From positions 23,871 through 87,870 of the forward strand of contig JBAWZA010000014.1 of NCBI GenBank assembly GCA_037143335.1: 64,000 bases of DNA, given 5' to 3'. Source of the DNA: PALSA-1296 sp037143335 (GTDB lineage: Bacteria; Bacteroidota; Ignavibacteria; Palsa-1295). This document shows positions 25,901 to 33,583 of this stretch, piece by piece. The position numbers and the translations under genes are program-made. The notes under the pieces were generated by a model, which worked only from the letters and a program-made list of their open reading frames with translations, did not search any database and was not told the DNA's origin. How positions within the stretch are numbered: position 1 is the first letter of the stretch; every line of letters begins with the position of its first letter.

Positions 25901-27865
25901 TCTGGCTCATTTATTATTCCTCCTGGAGCGGAGGATACGCTGGTCGTCACGTTCTGCCCTGACGTACCTGCAATCCCTCAGAATTTGACGATGAATGCTA
26001 TCATTCATATTAAAGCAGGGACGAAGGTGTGGTCGAAACAATTTGATACGTACTTATCAGGCAGGCGCGAAATGAATTTTCAGCCGAATAATGCCTTCAT
26101 CAGTTTCCCGACAACTCACGTTGATACACTCGCGAAGCCGATTCAGGTAAGCGTGAATGTACCAGATCCATTTACGAATCCGAGTGGAGATAGTATCGTA
26201 TTCACGAAGGCTGTATTTGTGCCCGATCAGAATGTCTTCACCGTATCAGAGTGCACAGGTAAACCGTTGCCGTGGGTTGTGAAGCGCGGACAAAAATTGT
26301 GTTTGAATTTCGGATTCTTCCCCCGTGCTCCGAAACTCTACACTGCCAGACTTCACCTCTTCACGAGTTTTCCGTGTGATGGCGTTGACACCTCATTTTT
26401 CGTGAGTGGTCTCGGATTTGCACCTTCGTTTGGAGAGGGGATGGCATTTGATACGGCACGTCCGCGTCAAGATACTTTCCATATCGCATCTTGTGACACA
26501 CTGGTTATCCCTGTGATGATTACGCGTGATATTCCGCAGAATATCATTGATATGCTTTTCCATCTTGGATATGATTCAACGAAATTAAAATTCTTGGATA
26601 TTCAAACGCCATACACAACCCAAGCAACAGCGCTTGATAGCGCGGGAGTATGGGCCAATCTGAAAAACGCTCGTGATGTATTAGCGGGTACGGTATGTTA
26701 CGTTCGTTTTCTGCCAAAGGGTGACACGGCGAATTTCATCATGACGCTTGACAACATTGATTTCTCGAGTGATTCGATTGTGTTCTATCAGATAGTCGTC
26801 AACAATGATTTTTGTCGGATTCTCATTGATGATCCCGAAATTTTGATTCAGAAGCAAACCGATTTTGATACTGTTCGAGTGAAGCAGTGCAAGGATCTGC
26901 CACTTGTTGTTCGGAATCCGGGACTCGTGCCGGTGCGATTCGACTCGCTCTCAAGTTTGCCTGCGTATCACAAGATTATCTCAACGGATAAGCCGTATCC
27001 GCTGACCTTGCAGCCGGGTGATTCAATTGTTTTCACTCTCAGATTCTGTCCTCTCGCTGACTCTCTGATTGATACTTCGGTTTACGCACTCTCGAATAAA
27101 CCATGTCCAATAGTTGATACTGGTCATTTCCACAGTTATGGTTATGCTCCACCATATCCGCTTACACTGTCGTTCGATCCGAGGATTGGTATAGTGGATA
27201 CGGTTGCAGGAATTATCGGCGATACGGTGATCATACCAGTTCTGATGAATGTTGATATGCCGCTCACGCCAATTGATATTAAGTACACACTCTACTATGA
27301 TTTGTATGCGATGCAGTATCTCGGTGCTACATCGAAATATACGAAGCCAACTATCACGAATACTCCCGGCATTGTAAATGTTGATTTGTTGAATTGCGAC
27401 AGTGTTGTGACGGGCGAAATTACTCAACTAAAGTTTTTGCTCAACGTACCTGATACCGCTATCTCATCAATCATTCTTACACCTCGAAAGTTTACGAGTG
27501 ATTCGATCATGTTCATAAAGCCTGTACCGACTGGTGATACAAGTATTGTGAAGATTGGGCCAAAGTGTAGTATTAGCACGCTTGTATTTAAAACGGGGAC
27601 GAATAGTTTTGCTGAGCCGATACCGAATCCGACAACAGGGAAAGTGAGTTCGGAAGTAGAATTTTTCGAGGATGTCTCACCAAAGCTTACTCTCTTTAGT
27701 ACGACTGGCGCACGAGTACGCGAGATATTAGATGGATCAACATTTATGAAGGGTGGCAGATACAAAATTGATTTTGACATCTCACACCTATCCACTGGAA
27801 CGTACGTCTTAGTATTTGAAGCAGGCTCATTCAAAGCGACCAAACGCGTCGTCTTGAATAAGTGA
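22943..27865 (+). CDS. 1640-residue T9SS-sorted protein with LamG, ASH-like and cohesin-like domains
   Basis: Starts at a TTG codon (22943); no ATG lies in frame before the signal peptide (about 3-20, ending AMGQ). Then a LamG/concanavalin-like domain (about 35-225; ITFEAWLKP and GQMDEIRIWSRALS), a long series of immunoglobulin-like ASH (choice-of-anchor-D-like) repeats (about 250-1140, each ending near LxPGDSxxFxVxxCP), and two cohesin-like domains (about 1165-1290 and 1410-1530; LGYDSTKLKFL). A T9SS type A sorting domain follows from about 1553 (PIPNPTTGKV, LSTGTYVLVF). It is likely a large surface or released adhesin/scaffold-type protein. It sits between DUF1501 and OmpA genes in one direction. 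Confidence 0.88.
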   Translation: MRKYLIPFLFLICLQTTAMGQACDTVKECVGKALTISVTSGKGAQYVDVDDLNPQGAARLRAMDTAITFEAWLKPQIQPGKKVFVAGIWGPNKDNNDVWLCYIVDAKIYFVISSPNTFLGDVDNTLVSASVPDLYTRGWVHVACVWDGISEEARIIVDGTELGRARNTLYPISKLHHQEDNKLSLELGNCNGLLDDQNNNRTFHGQMDEIRIWSRALSANEIACQRNLSLKGTESHLELYFRCNDSSYWQTLCDATPNGHVGDERAGATKLSSDRKVPPTFTVTPNTINTTLYCTEDTDFTFTMLDTSFCGNSLNAFFANGTANSSFSVTQTSFNTQQNTPITFNVHFHGNITGLLTSFLYFQNVNRCGDPLRIPFRINRSTELQYSAQALLFDTLFVGCPEHSYTEDSLRICNTSGRPIRIFSVSTKNPKFSWSPSAGNPNVPLTLQPGQCWFIQVRMDANDTTKTLYDTLHVTSDYACLGSGFIPLQCRTQDVFVLLTPSAKSQIHKMAFEAVCPDQLSNVQDYQFRSLMQDNVNIDTIIFTRPEFFGRKWTFPILMKPKTAYQPEFIRFRPSAPGPFAGQMQVISHYRGCTITKTIDFTGTGISVNVGFITPNLLFGQVSIGKLGTQIATAKNNGQDARNMASYLKVGDVFTIAAGKQFGIGPGATANISIEFRPREPKKYYDTLCIFDLQCYGTFCIPIEAEGVFEKLEFRPPFLDIENVLGCQCRTNSIAVINHTPSPVAITGDALVDPSGTFSLLNRIPAKTLSPGDSFVYSVKYCPNDVTSDRADRSYLQINLQDGTNYQILLQGSSFVPKLAVTPLTTYGQVEVGWQKDDSVTIENISIVPVHITSVTVPAGYSLISVTPPLPFWLKPRDSMTALIRFTPTAAQPYIGNVTVVLDTPCGKTTTGLLSGTGIVVKLDVPVQLINFGLVRPCDCQEREIPLTNESDFIPINIDSIWIDDAGLPNPNKSVFKWRSKRTGDTSGSFIIPPGAEDTLVVTFCPDVPAIPQNLTMNAIIHIKAGTKVWSKQFDTYLSGRREMNFQPNNAFISFPTTHVDTLAKPIQVSVNVPDPFTNPSGDSIVFTKAVFVPDQNVFTVSECTGKPLPWVVKRGQKLCLNFGFFPRAPKLYTARLHLFTSFPCDGVDTSFFVSGLGFAPSFGEGMAFDTARPRQDTFHIASCDTLVIPVMITRDIPQNIIDMLFHLGYDSTKLKFLDIQTPYTTQATALDSAGVWANLKNARDVLAGTVCYVRFLPKGDTANFIMTLDNIDFSSDSIVFYQIVVNNDFCRILIDDPEILIQKQTDFDTVRVKQCKDLPLVVRNPGLVPVRFDSLSSLPAYHKIISTDKPYPLTLQPGDSIVFTLRFCPLADSLIDTSVYALSNKPCPIVDTGHFHSYGYAPPYPLTLSFDPRIGIVDTVAGIIGDTVIIPVLMNVDMPLTPIDIKYTLYYDLYAMQYLGATSKYTKPTITNTPGIVNVDLLNCDSVVTGEITQLKFLLNVPDTAISSIILTPRKFTSDSIMFIKPVPTGDTSIVKIGPKCSISTLVFKTGTNSFAEPIPNPTTGKVSSEVEFFEDVSPKLTLFSTTGARVREILDGSTFMKGGRYKIDFDISHLSTGTYVLVFEAGSFKATKRVVLNK

Positions 27866-27914
27866 TGTGATACTTTCTACCCTATAGACAAGGGGCTGAC
27901 AATCGATTTTTTTC

Positions 27915-29954
27915 GTGAAGCAATTATTTTTTCTCATCTTCGGAGTAGTACTCGCACAGAACCTCTGCGCACAAATTGTGCAGAAGGATGTAGTGCCTTT
28001 GCCGATTCAACAGGTGAAGTACCGGCTTGGTGTCTATGGAGACTATTCTTGGATCCATCACTCCACGACAGCGAATGTCTATTGCTGTGATTATGCTTGC
28101 GGTGAATTCGGCGATGGTAACGGTAAGGGATTTTCTGTCGGATTACTTGGTGAGATTCCGGTCTTCGGACATTTTGAAGCTTATGCAACCGCTGGTTACG
28201 CCTCAAGAGGTGGAGACTTCGGAGATGCGCTCACAAGCGACAAACCGATCTACGATCCGGTTGCTGCGAAATATACCACACTTCATATCACCACCACCTA
28301 CACCGCCAAGATACCAGAACTTATGGGCGGATTGGGATTGAAGTTTACACCTTTTGTAAAAATTCCGGTGTATGTTCGCGCTGGGTTGACAATGAATCTC
28401 CCTTTTTCGTCTTCTTCGACTTACACACAGACAGAGCACATCACATCGCCTTCAGGCGTAACCTATCCCTCAACAGGGACAACGGCAAAAGTTGATGGAT
28501 CTGGTCCGATTATTCAAATTAAGGAAACTTTCGGTGCGACAGGGGGAGTCGGTTATCCATTTAAACTTTCCGAACGGCTCACTGCCTCACCCGAAGCTGA
28601 GTATTATTATCCTTTCAGTTACGTCAAGGCTGATTATCATTGGAAGACACGGACGATTCAAGGCGGCGTAGCATTCAGGTATTCATTTTATAAAGAGCTA
28701 CCGCCACCACCGCCACCGCCTCCTCCGCCGCCACCACCGCCGGCGAAGCCAACTCCGCCTCCTCCGCCACCGAAGCCAGAGCCTCCGGTTGCACACGTCG
28801 GACTCGCAGAGCCGAAGTCGGTAAAAGTCTTCGAGACAACGGTGACGGAGACGTTTCCGATATTGCCATATATTTTCTTTGATAGTGCAGCAACCGAACC
28901 GGTTGCCCGGTATCACATAATTTCACCGAGCCAGCGCGTTGCGTTCGGCGAAGGAAACCTTCCGCACACATCTCTTGGAGGCTACTACGATATACTGAAT
29001 GTTATCGGTCGCAGACTCGCCGAAAAACCTGAAGGTACTATCACTCTCAACGGTACGACCGATGGACATGAAGCATCAGCATCACAAGCGAAAAATCTTG
29101 CTCGAGCACGTGCCGAGTCTGTGAAAAAATATCTTACTGATGTATGGGCAGTATCGCCAGATCGGATTAATGTGAAGGCTATCGCAATCCCAACTATACC
29201 ATCATCACTTCGCGACACAGCAGGTATTGCTGAGAATCGGAGGGTGGAAATTGTCGCTGGAGATGAATCGCTCCTTGCGCCGATTGTCCACGCACAATTC
29301 AAAGAGTATGCAATCACGCCGGAGTCTGTTCCATTTGCGATGAGTGTGCGTATTCACGATCCAATTGCAAACTGGAAGTTAGCCGTGAAGGCAGCAAATT
29401 CGCACGAAGTTTATTCGACTGGAAGTGCAGGAGAACCTCCAGCAGTTATTGGATGGAAGTTAGATCAAAATGCCGCAGAAAGACTTGCTTCAAATATCAA
29501 GGGGAGCGAAAAACTCGCTTGCAATCTTGATGTGACAGATGTCCACGGAATAACTGGTACTTCAACTGTTGATCTGCCTGCCGTGAAAGAAGAGAATCCA
29601 TACGAGATTTCACGTCTCTCACTCGTCGTATTTGATTTTGATAAAGCGGAGATCAACTCGGCAAATAAGAAGATGGTATCCGAGTTTGTCTCAAAGACAA
29701 TTCATAACGGCTCAACAGTCTCCATCACTGGCACTACCGATGCGATGGGCGAACTCGATCACAACAAAGAGCTTTCTACCGCACGAGCATTCGCGGTTCA
29801 CCGTCTCATCAAAGAGGAAAATGCTGTAGCCGAAGTTACGAAGGTCGAGGGCATCGGTCCAACCAATGCGCCTGAGATGAACTCGACACCTGAAGGCAGA
29901 TATTATTGTCGAACGGTAACTGTTCAGGTGCAGACTCCCGTCAAAGGCAATTAA
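27915..29954 (+). CDS. Outer-membrane protein with two OmpA-like domains
   Basis: 679 residues from a GTG start directly before the signal peptide (KQLFFLIFGVVLAQNLCA). The N-terminal 250 residues look like an outer-membrane beta-barrel (alternating aromatic strands, ending YRFSYF-like). A proline-rich linker (about 263-292, runs of up to 13 Pro) follows. Two OmpA-like regions come next: one at about 310-460 (FFDSAATEP, LAKNLARARAESVKKYL-like, ENRRVEI) and one at about 560-675 (VVFDFDKAEINSANKK, GTTDAMGELDHNKELSTARA). OmpA-like domains bind peptidoglycan. Placement after the T9SS genes suggests an envelope-anchoring role for the same operon. Confidence 0.87.
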   Translation: MKQLFFLIFGVVLAQNLCAQIVQKDVVPLPIQQVKYRLGVYGDYSWIHHSTTANVYCCDYACGEFGDGNGKGFSVGLLGEIPVFGHFEAYATAGYASRGGDFGDALTSDKPIYDPVAAKYTTLHITTTYTAKIPELMGGLGLKFTPFVKIPVYVRAGLTMNLPFSSSSTYTQTEHITSPSGVTYPSTGTTAKVDGSGPIIQIKETFGATGGVGYPFKLSERLTASPEAEYYYPFSYVKADYHWKTRTIQGGVAFRYSFYKELPPPPPPPPPPPPPPAKPTPPPPPPKPEPPVAHVGLAEPKSVKVFETTVTETFPILPYIFFDSAATEPVARYHIISPSQRVAFGEGNLPHTSLGGYYDILNVIGRRLAEKPEGTITLNGTTDGHEASASQAKNLARARAESVKKYLTDVWAVSPDRINVKAIAIPTIPSSLRDTAGIAENRRVEIVAGDESLLAPIVHAQFKEYAITPESVPFAMSVRIHDPIANWKLAVKAANSHEVYSTGSAGEPPAVIGWKLDQNAAERLASNIKGSEKLACNLDVTDVHGITGTSTVDLPAVKEENPYEISRLSLVVFDFDKAEINSANKKMVSEFVSKTIHNGSTVSITGTTDAMGELDHNKELSTARAFAVHRLIKEENAVAEVTKVEGIGPTNAPEMNSTPEGRYYCRTVTVQVQTPVKGN

Positions 29955-30041
29955 TGGTGTTGACGTTGCCTTATATTGAAATACTTTCACCCTGTCAATC
30001 GTTTTGAGAGTCCACCGATTTTTCTAAGATAAATTTTTTGT

Positions 30042-31196
30042 ATGAATAATATGAATTTTCCTCTGATGAGGGGTAAGGCTACCAAACAGCCTCACGTTGC
30101 ATTGCCGGAAGGCTCTTTCGAGGAGGAGCATGGCAGGGAAGGATTTTTCGGTAGGGTATCACATCTCTATCATGCCCACCCACCCACTGGTTGGACGCGA
30201 ATCGAAGGACCATTGCGTCCTCATGCATTCTATTTAGATAAGATTGAGCCGTCGGATATGAAAGACCCGAATGGCTTACCAACGCCAATCTTATACAATG
30301 ACGACCTCATTGTCTTTATTTCTAAACGCACCGAGCCACACACGGCATATTTCCGTAACGCTGATGGTGATTTGCTCTATTTTATCCATAAAGGCGAAGG
30401 ATATTTCGAGACAGATTTCGGCACGATGAGTTTTGAGAAAGGTGACTACATCGTCATTCCTCGTGCGACGACGTATCGGATGATTCCGAAGACCAAAGAT
30501 AATTTCTTTGTTATGGTTGAAGCACACTCCGAAATTCTTCCGCCGACTCCTGAAATGAAGGGGCTAATGGGAATGCACGCTCTCTACGATATGGGAGCTG
30601 TAGGGCTGCCAGAATTTTCGGAGTATCAAAAGCCCGTAAAGCCTGAGACGAAAGAATACGAGATTCGCATCAAACGCTTGGGTGAGTGGACTTCAGTGTT
30701 CTATCCATTCAATCCGATTGATCTGGTTGGATGGCGAGGGGATCTAACAGTATTCAAGATTAATATGCGTGACATTCGTCCAGTGATGTCACCCCGTGTT
30801 CACTTGCCACCGCCTGTTCATACGACGTTCTTAGCGAAAAATTTTGTTATCTGTTCATTTCTGCCTCGTCCACTGGAAGAGGATAAAGATACATTGAAAG
30901 TACCTTTTTATCATCGCAATAGCGACTACGATGAAGTACTTTTCTATCACGACGGTGATTTTTTCAGTCGTGATAACATCGAAGCGGCAATGATGACACT
31001 ACATCCTCAAGGCATCCATCATGGACCGCATCCGAAAGCATTACGCAATCAAGATAAACTCACTCGCACAAACGAGGAGGCGATGATGATAGACACCCAC
31101 TCTCCGCTGAACATTGCACCTGCTGCCGAAGCAGTGGAGTGGAAAGAATATTGGGCAAGTTGGAAAGAAAAAGATAGTCTTACCGAAACCAAGTAA
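30042..31196 (+). CDS. hmgA: Homogentisate 1,2-dioxygenase
   Basis: 384 residues, the usual length of the shorter bacterial form. Motifs include GFFGRVSHLYHAHPPTGW, FLAKNFVICSFLPRP, and the iron-site region FYHRNSDYDEVLFYHDG followed by HPQGIHHGPHP. The enzyme opens the ring of homogentisate to maleylacetoacetate in tyrosine/phenylalanine catabolism, using Fe(II). No other gene of that pathway is adjacent; the next gene is an SDR. Confidence is high for the family; exact substrate is inferred. Confidence 0.9.
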   Translation: MNNMNFPLMRGKATKQPHVALPEGSFEEEHGREGFFGRVSHLYHAHPPTGWTRIEGPLRPHAFYLDKIEPSDMKDPNGLPTPILYNDDLIVFISKRTEPHTAYFRNADGDLLYFIHKGEGYFETDFGTMSFEKGDYIVIPRATTYRMIPKTKDNFFVMVEAHSEILPPTPEMKGLMGMHALYDMGAVGLPEFSEYQKPVKPETKEYEIRIKRLGEWTSVFYPFNPIDLVGWRGDLTVFKINMRDIRPVMSPRVHLPPPVHTTFLAKNFVICSFLPRPLEEDKDTLKVPFYHRNSDYDEVLFYHDGDFFSRDNIEAAMMTLHPQGIHHGPHPKALRNQDKLTRTNEEAMMIDTHSPLNIAPAAEAVEWKEYWASWKEKDSLTETK

Positions 31197-31227
31197 CCAG
31201 AGCTTTCGGAAAATCAATTTCTCATTA

Positions 31228-31998
31228 ATGAGTCTCGCCAATAAAACAGTCTTCATCACAGGAGCTTCCTCTGGTATCGGCAGAGCAAGTGCGCTTGCCT
31301 TTGCTCGTGAAGGCTGTCGTCTGTTGCTCTGCGCAAGAAGGGTGGAGAGACTTGAAATATTAAAGCGAGAGATTGAAGCCCTGAACCCTAGTGCACAGGT
31401 GCATTATTTCCAACTTGATGTTTGCAATCAGGTTGCAGTCCACGAAGCTCTGACGACATTGCCGATGGAGTGGCAAGAAATACATATTCTCGTTAATAAC
31501 GCGGGACTCTCCCGTGGTTTGGATAAATTTCAGGATGCACTTCTTTCCGATTGGGAGGAAATGCTCGATACAAATGTGAAGGGACTTCTCTATATCACTC
31601 GCGAAATTCTTCCCAGTATGCTCGCACGAAGTGATGGGCATATCATTAATATCGGCTCGATAGCCGGGCATGAAGTTTATCCTAAAGGAAATGTCTATTG
31701 TGCGTCGAAGTTTGCTGTTGATGCAATAACCAAAGGATTGCGAATGGACTTAGTTGATACGCCAATACGGGTAACGACGATTGATCCAGGATTAGTAGAG
31801 ACCGAGTTCTCCGAGGTTCGGTTTCATGGTGACAAAGAAAAAGCCGCGCAGGTTTATCATACCATTAAGGCATTGCAATCCGAAGACATCGCCGAAGCTA
31901 TTGTATGGTCTGCCTCAAGACCAGCTCACGTACAAGTAGCAGAAATAATTTTATTCCCAACTGCTCAAGCGAGCGCTGCGGTAGTACATAGAGGTTAA
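31228..31998 (+). CDS. Short-chain dehydrogenase/reductase (YdfG-like)
   Basis: 256 residues from the ATG at 31228, chosen because the Rossmann motif follows at the usual distance (KTVFITGASSGIGRAS, residues 5-20). NNAGLSRG, the catalytic Ser in NIGSIAGHE and the YxxxK in YCASKFAV are all present, so it should be an active NAD(P)-dependent classical SDR. The overall sequence resembles YdfG-type 3-hydroxy-acid/serine dehydrogenases. It lies 31 bases after hmgA and is probably co-transcribed. Its stop codon lies at the edge of an ATTACGAATT-type repeat. Confidence 0.88.
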   Translation: MSLANKTVFITGASSGIGRASALAFAREGCRLLLCARRVERLEILKREIEALNPSAQVHYFQLDVCNQVAVHEALTTLPMEWQEIHILVNNAGLSRGLDKFQDALLSDWEEMLDTNVKGLLYITREILPSMLARSDGHIINIGSIAGHEVYPKGNVYCASKFAVDAITKGLRMDLVDTPIRVTTIDPGLVETEFSEVRFHGDKEKAAQVYHTIKALQSEDIAEAIVWSASRPAHVQVAEIILFPTAQASAAVVHRG

Positions 31999-32034
31999 TT
32001 AGGTATTACGAATTACAATTTGAAATTACGAGAA
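31996..32034 (+). repeat. ATTACGAATT-type short-period repeat at the SDR gene end
   Basis: A stretch with the units TTAATTAGG, TATTACGAATTAC and TGAAATTACGAG immediately after, and including, the SDR stop codon. It resembles one arm of the palindromic element at 60425-60503. Confidence 0.5.
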
Positions 32035-32056
32035 GGATCTGCAGTTAGTTATGCAC

Positions 32057-32064
32057 TATATTTG
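32057..32064 (+). promoter_or_regulatory. Orphan TATATTTG motif
   Basis: A perfect -7-type TAnnTTTG box, but with no TTG at the right distance upstream and no forward gene until 33584; the reverse ferritin-like gene ends at 32115. It may be chance or may drive an antisense RNA across the ferritin-like gene. Confidence 0.2.
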
Positions 32065-32114
32065 TTAGCTATGCCTCGTTCTCAAAAATTCTTTAATAAT
32101 CCCAAAAATCCGGG

Positions 32115-33485
32115 TCACTCGCCGATAATTTTCGCAAGTTCTTTATGCGAAATCGTTAGTGCAACTTCATGATCTATGATACCTAGATCAAGTAAACGTT
32201 TAATTGCTTTTTCTTTTGTCTTTTGAGTTATCTCTTGGACAGAGTCCGTCTTGAAAATAAATTTTAGCCATTTAATGCCTTTTGCCAGATGCGTACGTTC
32301 ATCCGCATTAACATAGTCAAAGAGTTTGCCATTGAGTTGGTCACCTTTAGCATACGCCTCGCGAGAGTGGCGCATTACCTCCTGCACGATATTCGCTTCT
32401 CCGAAAAGATTAATTTCAGCAAGTGAGTACTCGGCAGGCATTTTGGTGCGCACTTTTATTCCAAGCAATCTATTAGCGAGGTCGAACGGATAGTAGCCCA
32501 ATTCGATCATCGCTTTGTGACCAAGCTCTGTGTGGCGCGTTTCATCGTAGATAATTCTGGCAATGTCAAAATCAAAACCGAATGGAACATCGCGAATCTC
32601 ATACAAGACATTGGCAAATGTTTCGATTGCATCCATCTCATCGCGCTGCGAACGAATGAGATTGAGCGCGGTCTCATCGAACTCCGTCTCGTATTTTATT
32701 TTTCCTTTATCCGCAATTTTATACTCATAGGTATGATCAAATGTCGTGAACCTCGAATCACGAGTCGCGATGAACGACCGTACGAAAGGCTTATCTGGGT
32801 TTGACCGCAGTTGAGCGGGGCGGTCACTTTTTTCTGATGCGCCACTAATTCCTCCGAATGAATTCAGTAACTGCTCAAGGTGCATTTGAGAAAAGACAAT
32901 GTTGGAGCCATCGTATCCGCCATTGACATACGCTTCCAGAGCTTCTTTTCCCCAGAGATACATTTCGAGATAATCGCCGAGAATCCGCTTGAGGATTCTG
33001 ATGGTCGGAGCATCCGCCACCTGATCCGTCACATTCACATGCTGTTCGTAAGCATGAATCAAATGTGGAAGGAGTACACCATACACTCCTCCAAGAAAAT
33101 GCGCTGGCGATTCCGCGCTTATTAACTCTACAAAAAATTCTTCTATCGAGGTATCGGAGAATTGATCAGTTGTCTCTTCGGATTGGCGCAGTTCGGTTAA
33201 GCGGATTCGCAATGACATCGCTGCCTCGGCGTGATAGTTGATATGCCTACCATACTCAACCTTCACCTCAAATTCAGGTGTGCCCATCAACCAGCCAGCT
33301 TGTGCACGCAACAGGAGTCTCTCGAAAAGGAAGTAACGCGAGAGCAATTCAGCATTTTGGTCCACCGAATATGCGCCTCCCAACTTTCGGGTATCTTCGG
33401 GGAAGCTGTATTTCGAGAGGGTTACTCCACTGCCACGTAACTCGGGTGAGCCTGTCCAGATTGTTGGATTTGTTTCGTGAGTCAT
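32115..33485 (-). CDS. Ferritin-like di-iron protein
   Basis: 456 residues from the ATG at 33485; an in-frame ATG at 33593 would overlap the divergent transporter start and is less likely. The protein is helical with ferritin-like ExxH pairs: NYHAEAAMSLRIR in the N-terminal half, then DETRHTELGHKAMIELGY and ADERTHLAKGIKWLKF in the C-terminal half, consistent with a di-iron centre. It resembles the DUF455-like ferritin superfamily proteins. Enzymatic role unknown. It is transcribed divergently from the SSS transporter. Confidence 0.65.
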   Translation of the reverse strand: MTHETNPTIWTGSPELRGSGVTLSKYSFPEDTRKLGGAYSVDQNAELLSRYFLFERLLLRAQAGWLMGTPEFEVKVEYGRHINYHAEAAMSLRIRLTELRQSEETTDQFSDTSIEEFFVELISAESPAHFLGGVYGVLLPHLIHAYEQHVNVTDQVADAPTIRILKRILGDYLEMYLWGKEALEAYVNGGYDGSNIVFSQMHLEQLLNSFGGISGASEKSDRPAQLRSNPDKPFVRSFIATRDSRFTTFDHTYEYKIADKGKIKYETEFDETALNLIRSQRDEMDAIETFANVLYEIRDVPFGFDFDIARIIYDETRHTELGHKAMIELGYYPFDLANRLLGIKVRTKMPAEYSLAEINLFGEANIVQEVMRHSREAYAKGDQLNGKLFDYVNADERTHLAKGIKWLKFIFKTDSVQEITQKTKEKAIKRLLDLGIIDHEVALTISHKELAKIIGE

Positions 33486-33583
33486 AGAGCGTTGTAACTT
33501 TAGAATTGTAGAGAGAATTCCGAAGGGTAACCTGTTCATACTATCACAAACCATTTTACAGGGAATAAATAACGGTTTTTGTT

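Noticed and set aside
28701..28790. DNA-level tandem repeat or phase-variable tract in the OmpA gene
   Set aside because: The CCG/CCA/CCT run encodes a proline linker with mixed codons, so it is a protein-level feature and not a uniform slippage tract.
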